Shown here: positions 1 to 11,097 of the stretch, one piece after another
Layout of the letters: each line of letters begins with the position of its first letter
How positions within the stretch are numbered: the first letter of the stretch is position 1
Origin: Dama dama
Lineage: Eukaryota; Chordata; Mammalia; Artiodactyla; Cervidae
Direction of reading: 5' to 3'
NCBI RefSeq assembly: GCF_033118175.1
Contig: NC_083685.1
Span: 117,498,501 to 117,562,500 of the forward strand
DNA: 64,000 bases
Translations under genes and position numbers: made by a program
The notes under the pieces: generated by a model
Told to the model about the DNA's origin: nothing
Seen by the model: the letters and a program-made list of their open reading frames with translations, nothing else
Database searches by the model: none

Positions 1-260
1 ACAAAGAGTCGGCGGAGCTTCCAGGAAGCCGAGGCGCCGGGGCCCGGGGAGGGGTAGGAGTGCGGGACTGAAGACTCGAGGAGCCTTTCGAAGCCTCGTC
101 GCCGGCCCGCTTCTCCCACAACTCTTAATGAGGCCCAGTTGGCGGCTTTCCGGAGGCGGCGCTCGCCTGTCCGGGAAGGGATTTGCAGGGTGCTGGGCTC
201 CGGGAGGCATCGGCACGGGGAGGATTCTGACCCGAGCCAGCAGCAGTTAGCAGATGCTAG
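1..260 (+). promoter_or_regulatory. DDX42: CpG-rich 5' end of DDX42 (promoter / untranslated first exon)
   Basis: The first about 260 bases are GC-rich with many CpG pairs, unlike the AT-rich 8 kb that follows. They lie upstream of DDX42 on the same strand, and the first coding exon has its own acceptor (AG at 8777-8778), so an untranslated upstream exon must exist. A possible donor (GGG|GTAGGA) lies near 54, but I cannot fix the exon edge or the transcription start. A 127-aa open frame at 139-522 matches nothing I know and runs into ordinary intron sequence. Confidence 0.6.
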
Positions 261-2144
261 TCTCCAGATCGGGGGACCTGCCAGGCCAAAGTTGCCAAAT
301 CTGAAGACAGTGAAAGGCATAGTCAGTGATCTTTGTGTAGCTTTGAGTGTATCTCTGACTAGCATCAGCCTCCTCACAAAACTTTTTGCGGCCTGCTCAA
401 GAGCCTTTCTGATGTGGGTAAATAATTTATATGGAGTTGCAAGCTTACGCACCAATAATATAAGGAAGAACAATCATACCAGTCGAGAGTTCGGGGGAAT
501 CGTAGCTTTCTTATCATCTTAGCGGAAGCTTTGCCCCCTCACCCCTTTGGGCGGTCATTCAGATTCCTCTGGCTTCCCATACATTTTGATGTTTTTGTGT
601 GTGTGTGTGTGAATGATCTTTGTATATATCTATTTTCTGTATACACATCACCGAACTCCTAAAGAGCAGAGATTCTGTTTTAATTCACTTTAACTTTCCA
701 GAGCCAAGCCCAGTGGAAAGTCTTTCATACCAAAATTCATTTTTAGACTTTAAGTGGTGAGGGAAAAAAAAATGTATGTTGTATTTTCCTGTACCCAGAT
801 GGGACATACTATGGCCTAATCTGCAGTTCATTCACTCAAGAAATATTTTTGTTGATAACTTCTGTGTGCCTGTTCCCTACCAGTGTTCTTGGTTTGTGAC
901 CCGACCCTCATGAAACGTTGTAGTGAGGGGAAGAGAGAAAACAAATATATAAATTATACTGTATGTTAGAAGATGATTAATGCCTTAGGTGAAAAAAATA
1001 AAGCTGAAGAGAGGAATGGGGATATTTTGCATTTTTAAACAGCATGGTCAGGGAAGTGTTTACAGACAAGCTGATGTTTAAGCATACTAGATAAGGAGGT
1101 GAGGGAGTGAGCCCAGCTAATTTCTGGAGGAATGATCCTTCCAGGCAGAGGAACCAGCTAATAAGAAGACCTTGAAGAGGACAATGCTGGCTTGTTAGAG
1201 GAACAGTTAGAAGACCAGCATGCTTGGAGTACTGTGAGCAAAAGGAGGAATTATTAGGAGATAAGGTCAGGGAGGGGAACAAGGCGTTGCAGGGAGCACC
1301 AAACAACCAGGACCTTTTAGGCTGTTGTGAAGATTTCATTTTTCTTCTGCCTAAGATGGAAACAGAGTATTGAGCAGGGGGATGATAAGATCTGACCTAC
1401 ACTGTTAATAATTTAGTGCAATTTGTGGAAGAGTACAGTTCTTTATGTTTTAGTTTTATCAGATCTTTATGTAATCAGCTCTTTGTTTCTTTAAGCCAGC
1501 AGAGAAAAAAAGAGATGCTTCTAAAACAAGTGTAATCTAGCATTTACTTATTTTGGCTTTAGAAGAATGTGTTGAAATTCTTGGGTTTTGTACAGATTCT
1601 TGCTAAAGAATCAGATTTATAGTGTGTGAGTTTTTCTCAAGGCAGATTATTAGATAGAGTAGATGGTGATCAACTGTCACTAGAAATCTTTCTCCTACTT
1701 CAAAAACACAGTGTTAATGATAATGAAAAAGTAACGTGGTTTTATAATCAGTTGTTTTTAGTCTACTATTTTTAAAGTCATTTATATCTTATTTTCCACC
1801 ATTTCTCAAAACATAAACTAGCCAAATTATCTTCCTTATGTTCTACACTTTTTCGAATTTCCTAGACTTTGCTGTTTCTAGCTTTCCTCCCTTTTTAGCT
1901 TTCCTCCTTCTTGCATCATACTTCTCTAGCCAGCTTACATCTTTCCGTGTAAAAAAAAACTCATCTTCTGGGTTCTAGCTCTCTTTTGAAACCTGTCCCC
2001 ATTTGTCAACTTGTTAATGATCTCTGACATCTTCAGTGTCATGTGGCACCAAGGTATGGAATCTCTAAATTGAAAGAAACTTGAGAAGTCTTAACTTGAT
2101 ATTCTCCATTTACCAATGGAGAGATTGATTTCTGGGAAAAAAAA

Positions 2145-2400
2145 TAATAGTGATAAACATGACAGCTAATACACATTGTGTACCATTTGCCAAGCTTTAT
2201 TCCAGGTGCATTTTTGTGTGTGAATTCAGTTTTTCACACCAACCCTATGAGGTAGGTGATAGTCTCACCATCCTATAGATGAGGAAAGTAAGGCCAGAGA
2301 AGCTAAATAACGTCCATGAAGTTCGCATCAAGTTAGTTGGCAAAGCCAGTGTTTAAACATAGGCAGCTTGGCTCCATGGTCTGTGCTGCTTTACTGTGCT
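2145..2400 (+). repeat. MIR SINE
   Basis: Resembles the MIR consensus from 'agctaatacacattgtgtaccatttgccaagc' through 'accctatgaggtaggt' and 'gatgaggaaagtaaggc' to 'cagcttggctcc'. Degraded, sense orientation, in DDX42 intron 1. Confidence 0.75.
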
Positions 2401-3539
2401 GTTAAGATTTTCTACTAAATCACATTTTAGTGCCTAAAACAGTACCAAGTAGGTATTGATACTTTATGCTCTCCTTAACTTTTCTCGTTGGCCAAGTTAT
2501 GAATCTCCCTAGGTCTCCTATATGTTGAATAAACATGAATGATGATTGTATTCTCTGGAAAACAAAAGAGAAAAGAATAAGCCTGCTTTTTTAGCCATAG
2601 AGCTTGTAACATGGAGCTAGAGAGAGAAAAAAGAACACAGATAGTTTTGAATAGATGTTGGGTGTTTTAAGACTAGAATGGGAGTTTAATGAAGGAAGTA
2701 GCTTTTCTCTGGGAAATCATATTCATGTCATAGTTCTAGGAGTTGGTATTTGAGATGGGCTTTGAAGGATAGGACTTTGGTAGATAGATATAATGAGAGA
2801 TCTGGTGGGAACGGAATGCAGGTAGAGGGAAGAGCATTCACCAGAGTGCATGTAAAGCAGTTCATTGCCACAACAGAGGGTCTCATTCCAGCCTGATTGA
2901 GTAACTGGAGAGCTGTTGAATTGAAGGGAATGACAGGATCAGAAGTGTATGGCCAGAAGGTGAGGGGTCAGGGTCTGGAGAAACCCTGAAGGAGGTTTGA
3001 GTGCTCACCTTTGAGTGTGACTTTCCCTAGTTCCAAAATATTAACAAACACCTGCCAAAAGAGGTAGGAATTCTTATTTTCTCTTATTGCTATTTATTTT
3101 TGATCCACTGTTACTTCATTTAATACTTTACCTCATAGGGCTATTTCCTTCACTTCTTGTAGGTTAAGGGAAGGGAGAGATGTTATCCCTCGGTACTGGG
3201 CACATAACAGAAAATGATTATTGGTCTATATAAAACATGTTTGTTATTTCTAAGACCCAGCCCACATTGTTCTCTTTAAAGCAAATGCTCATACATTTTG
3301 CTTATGGTTCTATTAGCCAGTTCTTTTCAAAGTAAATGTTTTATTTTAAAAAGCACTATTTTTTAAAGAGAAAAAATGTAGCTGAAATCTCACAAGTATA
3401 TTTGCATTTTAGAGTAGAAACTGAAGTCTGGACAGCATCATTCTCCCTCATAAACCAGATAAAATAACAGTCTAAAAATACCTGTGTGTTTGAATGCTGA
3501 TTCTTTGATTTTCAAGGGTGTGTTTTTTTTTTTTTTTTA

Positions 3540-4370
3540 ACTGTTGTAAAATAACACATGAAAAATCGAAACCATTTTCAGGTGGACAGTTTACGGATGT
3601 TAAGTACGTCCACATTGTTTTGCTACCATGAGCACCATAGTGTCCACAGAACTTCTTTGATGTTAGAAAACTGAAACTCTCTCCCCATTAAGCAATAACT
3701 CCCCATCCTCTCTCCTCCTAATTCCTGGCAGCCACCCTTCTACTTTGTCTCTGGGTTTGACTAAGTACCTCATGTAAGAGGAATCATACCATATTTGTCC
3801 TTTTGTGATGGGCTTATTTCTTTTATTTATTTCTGGCTGGACTAGGTCTTCGCTGCTGTGTCCCGGCTTCCTCTGGTTTCTCTAATCGCAAGGGCGACTC
3901 TTTAATTGTGTGTGGGTTTCTCGTTGCGATGGCTTCTCTTGTTGCAGTTCCCAGGCTCTAGGCACAGGGGCTCAGTTGCCTCAGGGCATGTGGATCTTCC
4001 CGGACCTGGGATCAAACCTGTGTCCCCTGCACTGGCGGGTAGATTCTTACCCTCTGTACGACCAGGGAAGTCCAGCTTATTTCCTTAACTTGATGTCCTC
4101 AAGTCTCATCCGTGTTGTAGCGTGTGTCAGAATTTTCTCCCTTTTTAAGACTGAGTACTATTGCTATATATTTATCTTGCCACATTTAGTTTATTCATCC
4201 ATCTGTAGACACTTGGGTTGCTTCCACCTTTTGTCTTGTGAATAATGCTACTTGGAACATGGGTGTAACAAATGTCTGTCCCTGTTTTCAGTTCTCTTGG
4301 GTATATACCCAGGAGAGGAAATGCTGTATCATATAGTTCTATGGTTAGTTTTTTAAGAAGCCACTATACA
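3540..4370 (+). mobile_element. Old LINE-1 3' fragment, split by a CHR SINE
   Basis: Sequence such as 'gtggacagtttacgg...ccacattgttttgctaccatgagcacc' and, after the interruption, 'actgagtactattgctatatatttatcttgccac' and 'gggtatatacccaggagaggaaatgctgtatcat' is typical of old mammalian L1 3' regions. The two halves are collinear once the SINE at 3821-4074 is removed. Confidence 0.65.
3821..4074 (-). mobile_element. CHR-type tRNA-derived SINE
   Basis: Minus-oriented copy ending in the typical 'gaccagggaagtcca' (reverse of the SINE head) and starting with 'tttatttatttctggctgg'. It is flanked by the 9-bp direct repeat GCTTATTTC at 3812-3820 and 4075-4083, read as a target-site duplication. Confidence 0.8.
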
Positions 4371-6830
4371 GGGAGCTTTGAGAAGACCCATGAATGGTGG
4401 ACTACATTAATTTTTTAATATCCTCACTATGTTTTGACTTCCTTATTAACTATTGAGTAGATTTCTCTTCTCCAGTGTTTGCCTAGAGAATGCAAATTAC
4501 TTTTCATAGACTTGTAACCTAAGCAGAGGAGGGCTCATTTAAAAAAAAAAATGATAAAACCAAATAGAGGTTAGGTTGGCCATCTTGTGCTTCTTCTATC
4601 TGCTGCAGTCCCTCAGACTTCTGATTGTTAAGGACTGTAGCTGTACACATAGACTAATAGTAGGAAAACTGTTCAAGAAAGTCAGAGTGAGTGGTGTCTG
4701 AGGATGACCTGGCTTAGACTTCATCAGGACAGCTGGCCTGCTCGATAGCAAGGCTTGTAGTAATAGGAGATGATGGATTTCACAGATACTGGGATGAATT
4801 TTGAAGAGCCTGATATTTATCCATTCAACGAAAAATTTTTGAGTACAGTATAGACCAGGCACCAAAGATACTATGATGGACAAAACAAGAAAAGCCCTCA
4901 CCCACGTGGTGCTGACACTCTAGTCAGTGGGTTGGAGAAAGCACAATTGTTCGGCATTGCTGGAGACAGTTAATTGGGGAACATGGGCAGTGTGACCTAG
5001 ATCACACTAGTGAAAGGTGTGGGGGCACTTATGGGTTCTTAGTCTTTTGGTTGACCCACATCTTGGAAGAGTTAAAGTGTTGCATATTTTTAAGCTATTA
5101 AGCAACTCTTACCTGCTCAAGGTCATGCTGCTTGCCTGTCTGCAGAAGTTGAATTTTTAAAACCAAGTATTTGATTTATTTCTCTTGTAATTTGAGCTCT
5201 TTAGTTATTTAGTAGGATTAATTTATGCCCATCCTTTTCTCCTGTCCTCAGCCTAGGGGGAAGTGTTCTTTACTCCTTGTTAAAGGTTTTGGTCTTTTCT
5301 CTTCAGCTCTTGGCAACACCTGTTCCTGTGATTTTTCCTGTCATCCTAAATCTTCAGTTTTTCTATTTATATTGGCATTTCCTTTTTAACATATAAATAT
5401 GGTTAGATGTTTTCCTTAAGCAAAAAGCAAAATTCCTCTAGTTAACACCTCACATTCTTTTTCACATTGGTAAACGGCCTAGAAAGTAATCTGTACTCCT
5501 CTTGGCCTTATCTTCAGCCTCTACCCCTTACCAATCATCACTTAACTTTTTCCCTACTGCTTCAACAGGGGCTTTTCAGTTCTTACGCCCACCACCCCCC
5601 CCACCTCTTGTTATTAACATTGGATGTTTCTGCCTGTAAAATTTCTCACCATCTATGTCACTGTTCTCTGCTATCCTCCCCCTCTCTCTGTTCTTTGTCA
5701 AGTTTTCACTTGACAAGAGATCACTCTGCCCCGATCCTTCCTAAGCATGGACCTCCGCTAACATCTCTCTTCTTGCTCTGTGCCCTCTTGTCTGCTGGCT
5801 TATCTACATCAGTGACCTCAAATGCGGATATCTTGTGTGGGACCTATAACTCCTTCACAGATCTCTCTCTGCAGTCACAGACCTTACTTGCCAGCTATCC
5901 TGAGTGCTCCCATAGGTACTGTGAACTGATCTCACTTTCTACCTGCTTCTCCACCCTCTGGGTTTCCATCTCTGTTAGTGGCACCATCATTCACCCAATC
6001 CGTAAAAGCCAGAACCCTCCAAAATTATTCTAGACTCTTCCTTCCGCCTCAGCTTCCACGTCTGAATTGGTCATTCTTCCCAGTTGATTCTTCCTCATAA
6101 ATACCTCAGTAAAGCATCAGGTCTACACCCCACCCTTCCTCATAGCCACTTCCTTAGTTTTGTAGTACCTTGATGTGGTTTATCTATATTTTTTATAATA
6201 ATGTCCTAACCACTTTCCTTGTGTCCAACTTTTCATGCCATCCAAAACATGCCCCCTTTTTTGCTTAAAATTAATGATTCCTTACAGCTGGCAGAGTATA
6301 TTTTGGTATGGTGTATTCTTAGCATAGTATACCAACCCTATATCTGGGCCCTGTTTGTCTTTCTGAACATGTGCCCTGCAACTCTCCCAAATGTCCTAGA
6401 GAACTCTAGCTGCACTGAAATATTTCCAGTCCTCAGTGGTAGCATTTACAGTGCCTTTGATCTAAAATTCTCTCTCTGACACTTCTTCCCTGGTCTAATG
6501 CCTCTTCGGGTTTAAAAAATTAACACCACTGTCATCTCCAGAAAAACTGTCTTGTCCCCCATTCATGGTAGGTTGGGTACTCTTCTCCTGGGCTGTCGAT
6601 GAATGCACTTTGTATAATACCTCTACACATCATTTCTTTTTGTAAGCTTTCTAAAACTACACTGAAATCCTTGAGAATCAGACTGTATCTTTCACTGATA
6701 AATGCCCAGCACCCAATACAATGCCTGAACTTTCGCAACAGGCTTTCAGTAAGCCATGAGATTGTTCATGTAATTCTTAAAATCTACCAACATTTGTTTT
6801 TTCCATCCTTCCATTACCTACGTTTTTCAA

Positions 6831-6985
6831 TGGCTTATTTATTATTAGCCTTTTATTATGCATTATATACACAAGGAAAAAGGATAAAATTCAGAATCCA
6901 TAATTTAATGGCTTAATTATTATTAGCCTCTTATTATGCATTATATACACTAGGAAAAAGGTTAGAATTAAGAATCTGTAATTTT
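6831..6985. repeat. 78-bp tandem duplication
   Basis: 'attattagcc..ttattatgcattatatacac.aggaaaaagg..a.aattcagaatc' occurs twice with a 78-base offset (for example TATTAGCC at 6843 and 6921). The copies differ at scattered positions, so the event is not recent. In DDX42 intron 1. Confidence 0.85.
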
Positions 6986-8274
6986 TGTTGCTTAGGAACA
7001 GCTCTTGGAAAGCCAGATTCACAGATTGATTAAACAGTACTCTCAGATGCTAAAATTTTCTGGCTTGTAAATCTTCTAACTAAATATCATCTCACTAGAA
7101 TTATGTTGATTCCTCTTAGGGGATTCCAGAAGAAGGCAGGAAATGGTCTTACTTATGTTTGAGTAAGCTATTACTTACAAAGTGCTTACCCTAACCGTGA
7201 ATATTTTCTACGAAAGGTCCAAAATGAGTAAAGACAGCCCCTAACTGGAACTAAGGGTAGAGATTGACAAAGCATAAATCAAATTTAATACTAAACAGAC
7301 TGAACTAAGTACTGTGTAACAGCGGTAAAACCGAACCGGTGAGCGGGCTGTAGTACCGGAGAGCAGAGCGTGTTTTCCTGTCCTAGTCTCTTCAGCAGTG
7401 CCATTGTAAAAAGCAGTTTTTGGAACTCTTTTCACATTGACTTCAGAGTCTTTTATAAACATATAAACTTTTCTTATTAATGGTAAACTTTAATACAGAG
7501 GAAAAAAGTAAAAATCAAATAATTGGTATTAACATTTTGATAAATAGCCCTCCAGCTATCTTGGTACAGGTGACACATATTTTTACATTGAATCATACCA
7601 CCTACCTTGTTTTATGCCCTTATCATGTTACTCAGTGTATAATGGACACTTCTCCACAAATGTGAAACTTAAAATGCACATTCCCCTTTGATAAGCAGTT
7701 GTGTTTTAAAAAAAATTGAGCCTAAGGAAATAATTAAGAGTATGGAAAAAGATATGTGATATGTTTAGCAACTTAAAAAAAACAGAAACAGAAGTAGAGG
7801 AATGTATTTACTGACATAGACAGTCATGTGTATCATACGGTGAAGAAATCAGGAAAACAATATGTACAGTATGGTTTCAGTTTTGATCTTAAATCTGTGT
7901 GTGTGTGTGTACACACATATGCATAGAAAAAATAGCAAAATATATCAACAAAATTGTGTATTTGGGAGAGGAGTGTCAGGTAGTGTTAAAATTTTGTTCT
8001 TTTTTGCTTTCTGAGTTTTCTGCTATTATGTGAAACTTAGGTAACTTGTGTCATTAAAAAATGGTTTTTTGAAACCAAGGCTAATAAGATAAAAAGTTTA
8101 TTTTTAAATGAGTTTCGTTGATGCTCAGGAAATTTCTTTGTAATCTTTAACAGTAGGCTAACTGAATAAGATATTCAACTGGCAATCAAATCTTTTTGAA
8201 GGGTATGATATTAAATACTAAATTCCTGTTCCGATTGAGATCTCAGTAAAATGAATTATAATGTCTTCCATGTT

Positions 8275-8386
8275 TCAGAAAATGTGACCATTCAGGGGGA
8301 GAGGAAGGGAGCTCAAGAGGGAGGGGTATGTATGTGTGTGTAAAATTATAACTGATTCCCGGAGAGAAAGGGGGCTCAAGATGGAG

Positions 8387-8427
<41 letters not shown>

Positions 8428-8545
8428 TATGATTGATTCCTGTTGCACAGCAGAAACCAGCAATTTTGTGTACAATTTTACACACAATTATAAAGCAGTT
8501 TTCCCCCAATTAAAAAATGTGTATCAAAAAAAAAAAGAAAAATGT
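8275..8545 (+). mobile_element. Cetartiodactyl L1 3' end with internal duplication and TG expansion
   Basis: 'gctcaagagggagggg', 'ctgattcctgttgcacagcagaaacc' and 'ataaagcagttttcccccaattaaaaa' followed by an A-rich tail match the L1 3'UTR common in cattle. A unit of about 70 bp (gggagag...gctcaaga...gaggggt...taaaattat...tgattcc) is present twice, and the second copy carries a (GT)17 run at 8389-8422. It lies 250 bp before the first coding exon of DDX42. Confidence 0.7.
8389..8422. repeat. (GT)n microsatellite
   Basis: Seventeen uninterrupted GT units inside the L1 3' end. Confidence 0.95.
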
Positions 8546-8794
8546 GACTGTTTTATTAAGGTTAGCATATTGCATATCTGAAGTCCAAAGTTAAAAATTT
8601 TTTAATTGAAATATAATTGATTTACAGTGTTGTGCCAAACTTTTTTGTACCAAAATTAAAATTTTAATTGAGAGGCAAATGTTTAAAATTGTAGGTAAAG
8701 GTTGGAAGAGACATAAACATCAGTGGGCTGTTCACTTTATATAAAGTTAAATTTGTATGTGTGTCTTGTTCCTAACAGATCAGTCACTGACACC

Positions 8795-11065
8795 ATGAAC
8801 TGGAATAAAGGTGGCCCCGGCACTAAGAGGGGCTTTGGCTTTGGAGGTTTTGCCATCAGTGCTGGAAAGAAGGAGGAACCGAAGCTCCCACAACAGTCCC
8901 ATAGTGCCTTTGGGGCAACCAGCTCTTCTTCTGGCTTTGGAAAATCAGCTCCACCACAGCTCCCTTCTTTCTACAAAATTGGTTCTAAACGGGCCAACTT
9001 CGATGAAGAAAATGCGTAAGTGGTAATAATATCTGGTAATTTAGCAAGGTTAGGTTTTGAGATATTCATTCCATCAAAAAAATTGAAGCAAAGAAACCAT
9101 TTGTTTCTCAAATAATAACATGACTTCTTTAGTTGGTTATCTCACTGAATTGCATTGTTCCTAACAGGTTACATTGTTACGTTCACTCATTCATAAGGAG
9201 TATAATACTTGTGTGGTCCTTTATTTTCCCTTGTTCCAAAACGGATTTGAGGCCATTGAAACCTAAATATGGCGAAGTGTTTTATTTAAAATTAAATTAT
9301 TTAATTTACATGGCTTTTGATGGTCTTTACTGAAGTTTTTTATTTACACCATAGAAGTTGTTTGGTAAACACAGGCAGTTGTCAGAACTGGTAGAGACAT
9401 AGTCTGACTCAACACCAAAGTCTTTAAAACTGTTAAACTGTTGTGTTGTAACATCTTATAGTGGTAGGAAAATCTCAGATTTTTGCTCACAGTTCTCAGG
9501 AACCGTATTTACCAGTTACCTTTTCTAACTTGATTGTCTAATAAGGGGATTGTTGAAAAGCTGAGCTTTGAAAGCTTGAGCTCTAATTCTGTATAGATTT
9601 TAAGTTCTTTTTTTTTTTTTTGCCAGGTCTAAAGAAACCTTGTACTGCTATTATTTCTAGCCTGGTTGTTACACTGTTGAGCGTTTTTTTTTTTTTAACC
9701 CTCAAGATCACAGTTTTTAAAGTATTTAGCAGCAGTTTTAAAAATTGGTATATTTAGCAATTAAGTTCATAAGTAAGTCCAGGATCATTATTCTAGAGAG
9801 CAGTTTACCAGCTCAGGGATACATTGAATGAAACTACCATATAAATAAATATGCATTTGTGTGTGTGTGTGTGTATAACACGTAATGGTTAGAGCTTTTA
9901 AAATGAAGGCTTGAAAAGCTTTGAAGTTTAGGCTGTAGTTTTGATCTCTTTAATATTCTATTGTATTACTCTTTCATTTAATTCTGAGGTAAGCTCTAAA
10001 CAGTGTTTTTGTTTTGTTTTAGTGTATAGCTATATTGATATTCTTTTCTGGGATATCTGTTAGAGGGAAACATTTTTCAGATGTCGAAGTTGTTTTCTGA
10101 ATACTTAACATAGTATGGTGAGGAAGTCTGGTTCATGTACAATGTTATATAAGTTTTGAGTGTACAACAGAGTGATTCACAATTTTTAAAGGTTATAAAA
10201 TATTGGCTATATTCCTGAGCATTTATTTTCAATTCTAGAAGTTTTTTTGTTGGTTCTCAGAAAAAAGCCCAGAACTTTTTAAGAAAATCTCTAGCCTTGT
10301 GAATTTAATCTCTAAAAGTTTTTAAAGGGTAGTGAAGAGTAAACTAGGCTTTTGATATTTCATACAAAAGTATTTTTTCTATATCATATGCTTTAATATT
10401 TGCTGTATCTATTCAACAGTGATATGCTGTTGATAATTTTGTATTGGAAACGCATCCCTTTTGACAGAACTGGAAATGTAATTTTTAACAGACACTACTG
10501 AAATGGGGAATCCGCTGTGGTTTTTTTGCAGTATTAGAATTTGGCGTATATCAAGTGATACTTAATAATTAGGTCCTAAGCCAAAGGACCAAAATCTCTT
10601 AATGGTAACATATACCATAATAAAAATTTTGTTAAAGATTCACCCACCCCCAAATTAAACATTCACTCTGTCAGTCATGCATCTTAATTTTCAGATATTT
10701 TGAAGATGAGGAAGAAGATTCTAGCAACGTTGATTTACCTTACATTCCTGCTGAGAACTCACCTACCCGCCAGCAATTCCATTCCAAGCCAGTAGACTCT
10801 GACAGTGATGATGATCCCTTAGAGGCATTCATGGCTGAAGTGGAGGCAAGTATCAACTCTGTTATGTTAACATTTTTAGTCATTAGAAACAGGTCAAATT
10901 AACCTAGTGCTTTAGTCCTCAGACAGAATTTGTTTATTGACCCTTTGTTGAGAGAATTTTGCTCTTGTATTCCATAGTTTCTTAAATATACTTCCATGGC
11001 CCTGTAGCATTTTCAGAGATTGGTGCCTAGGAATTTGAACTGTAACCCTTGAACATAGTGGCTCA

Positions 11066-11097
<32 letters not shown>

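Larger units (their letters stand above)
261..8778 (+). other. DDX42: DDX42 5'UTR intron (about 8.5 kb), repeat-filled, no coding exon seen
   Basis: This AT-rich stretch separates the CpG-rich 5' end from the first coding exon. It holds a MIR, an old L1 interrupted by a CHR SINE, a cetartiodactyl L1 3' end, TG runs and a 78-bp tandem duplication, each listed separately. Two further blocks (about 1090-1400 and 2720-3000) look like old interspersed repeats that I cannot name. No exon with plausible splice sites and family match was found. Confidence 0.7.

Noticed and set aside
5467..6033. 188-aa open frame on + in DDX42 intron 1
   Set aside because: Ser/Leu-rich composition from pyrimidine-rich DNA, no domain, no splice logic linking it to DDX42.
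8243..8581. Open frames rich in alternating His-Thr or Cys-Val
   Set aside because: Translation of the GT microsatellite inside an L1 3' end.
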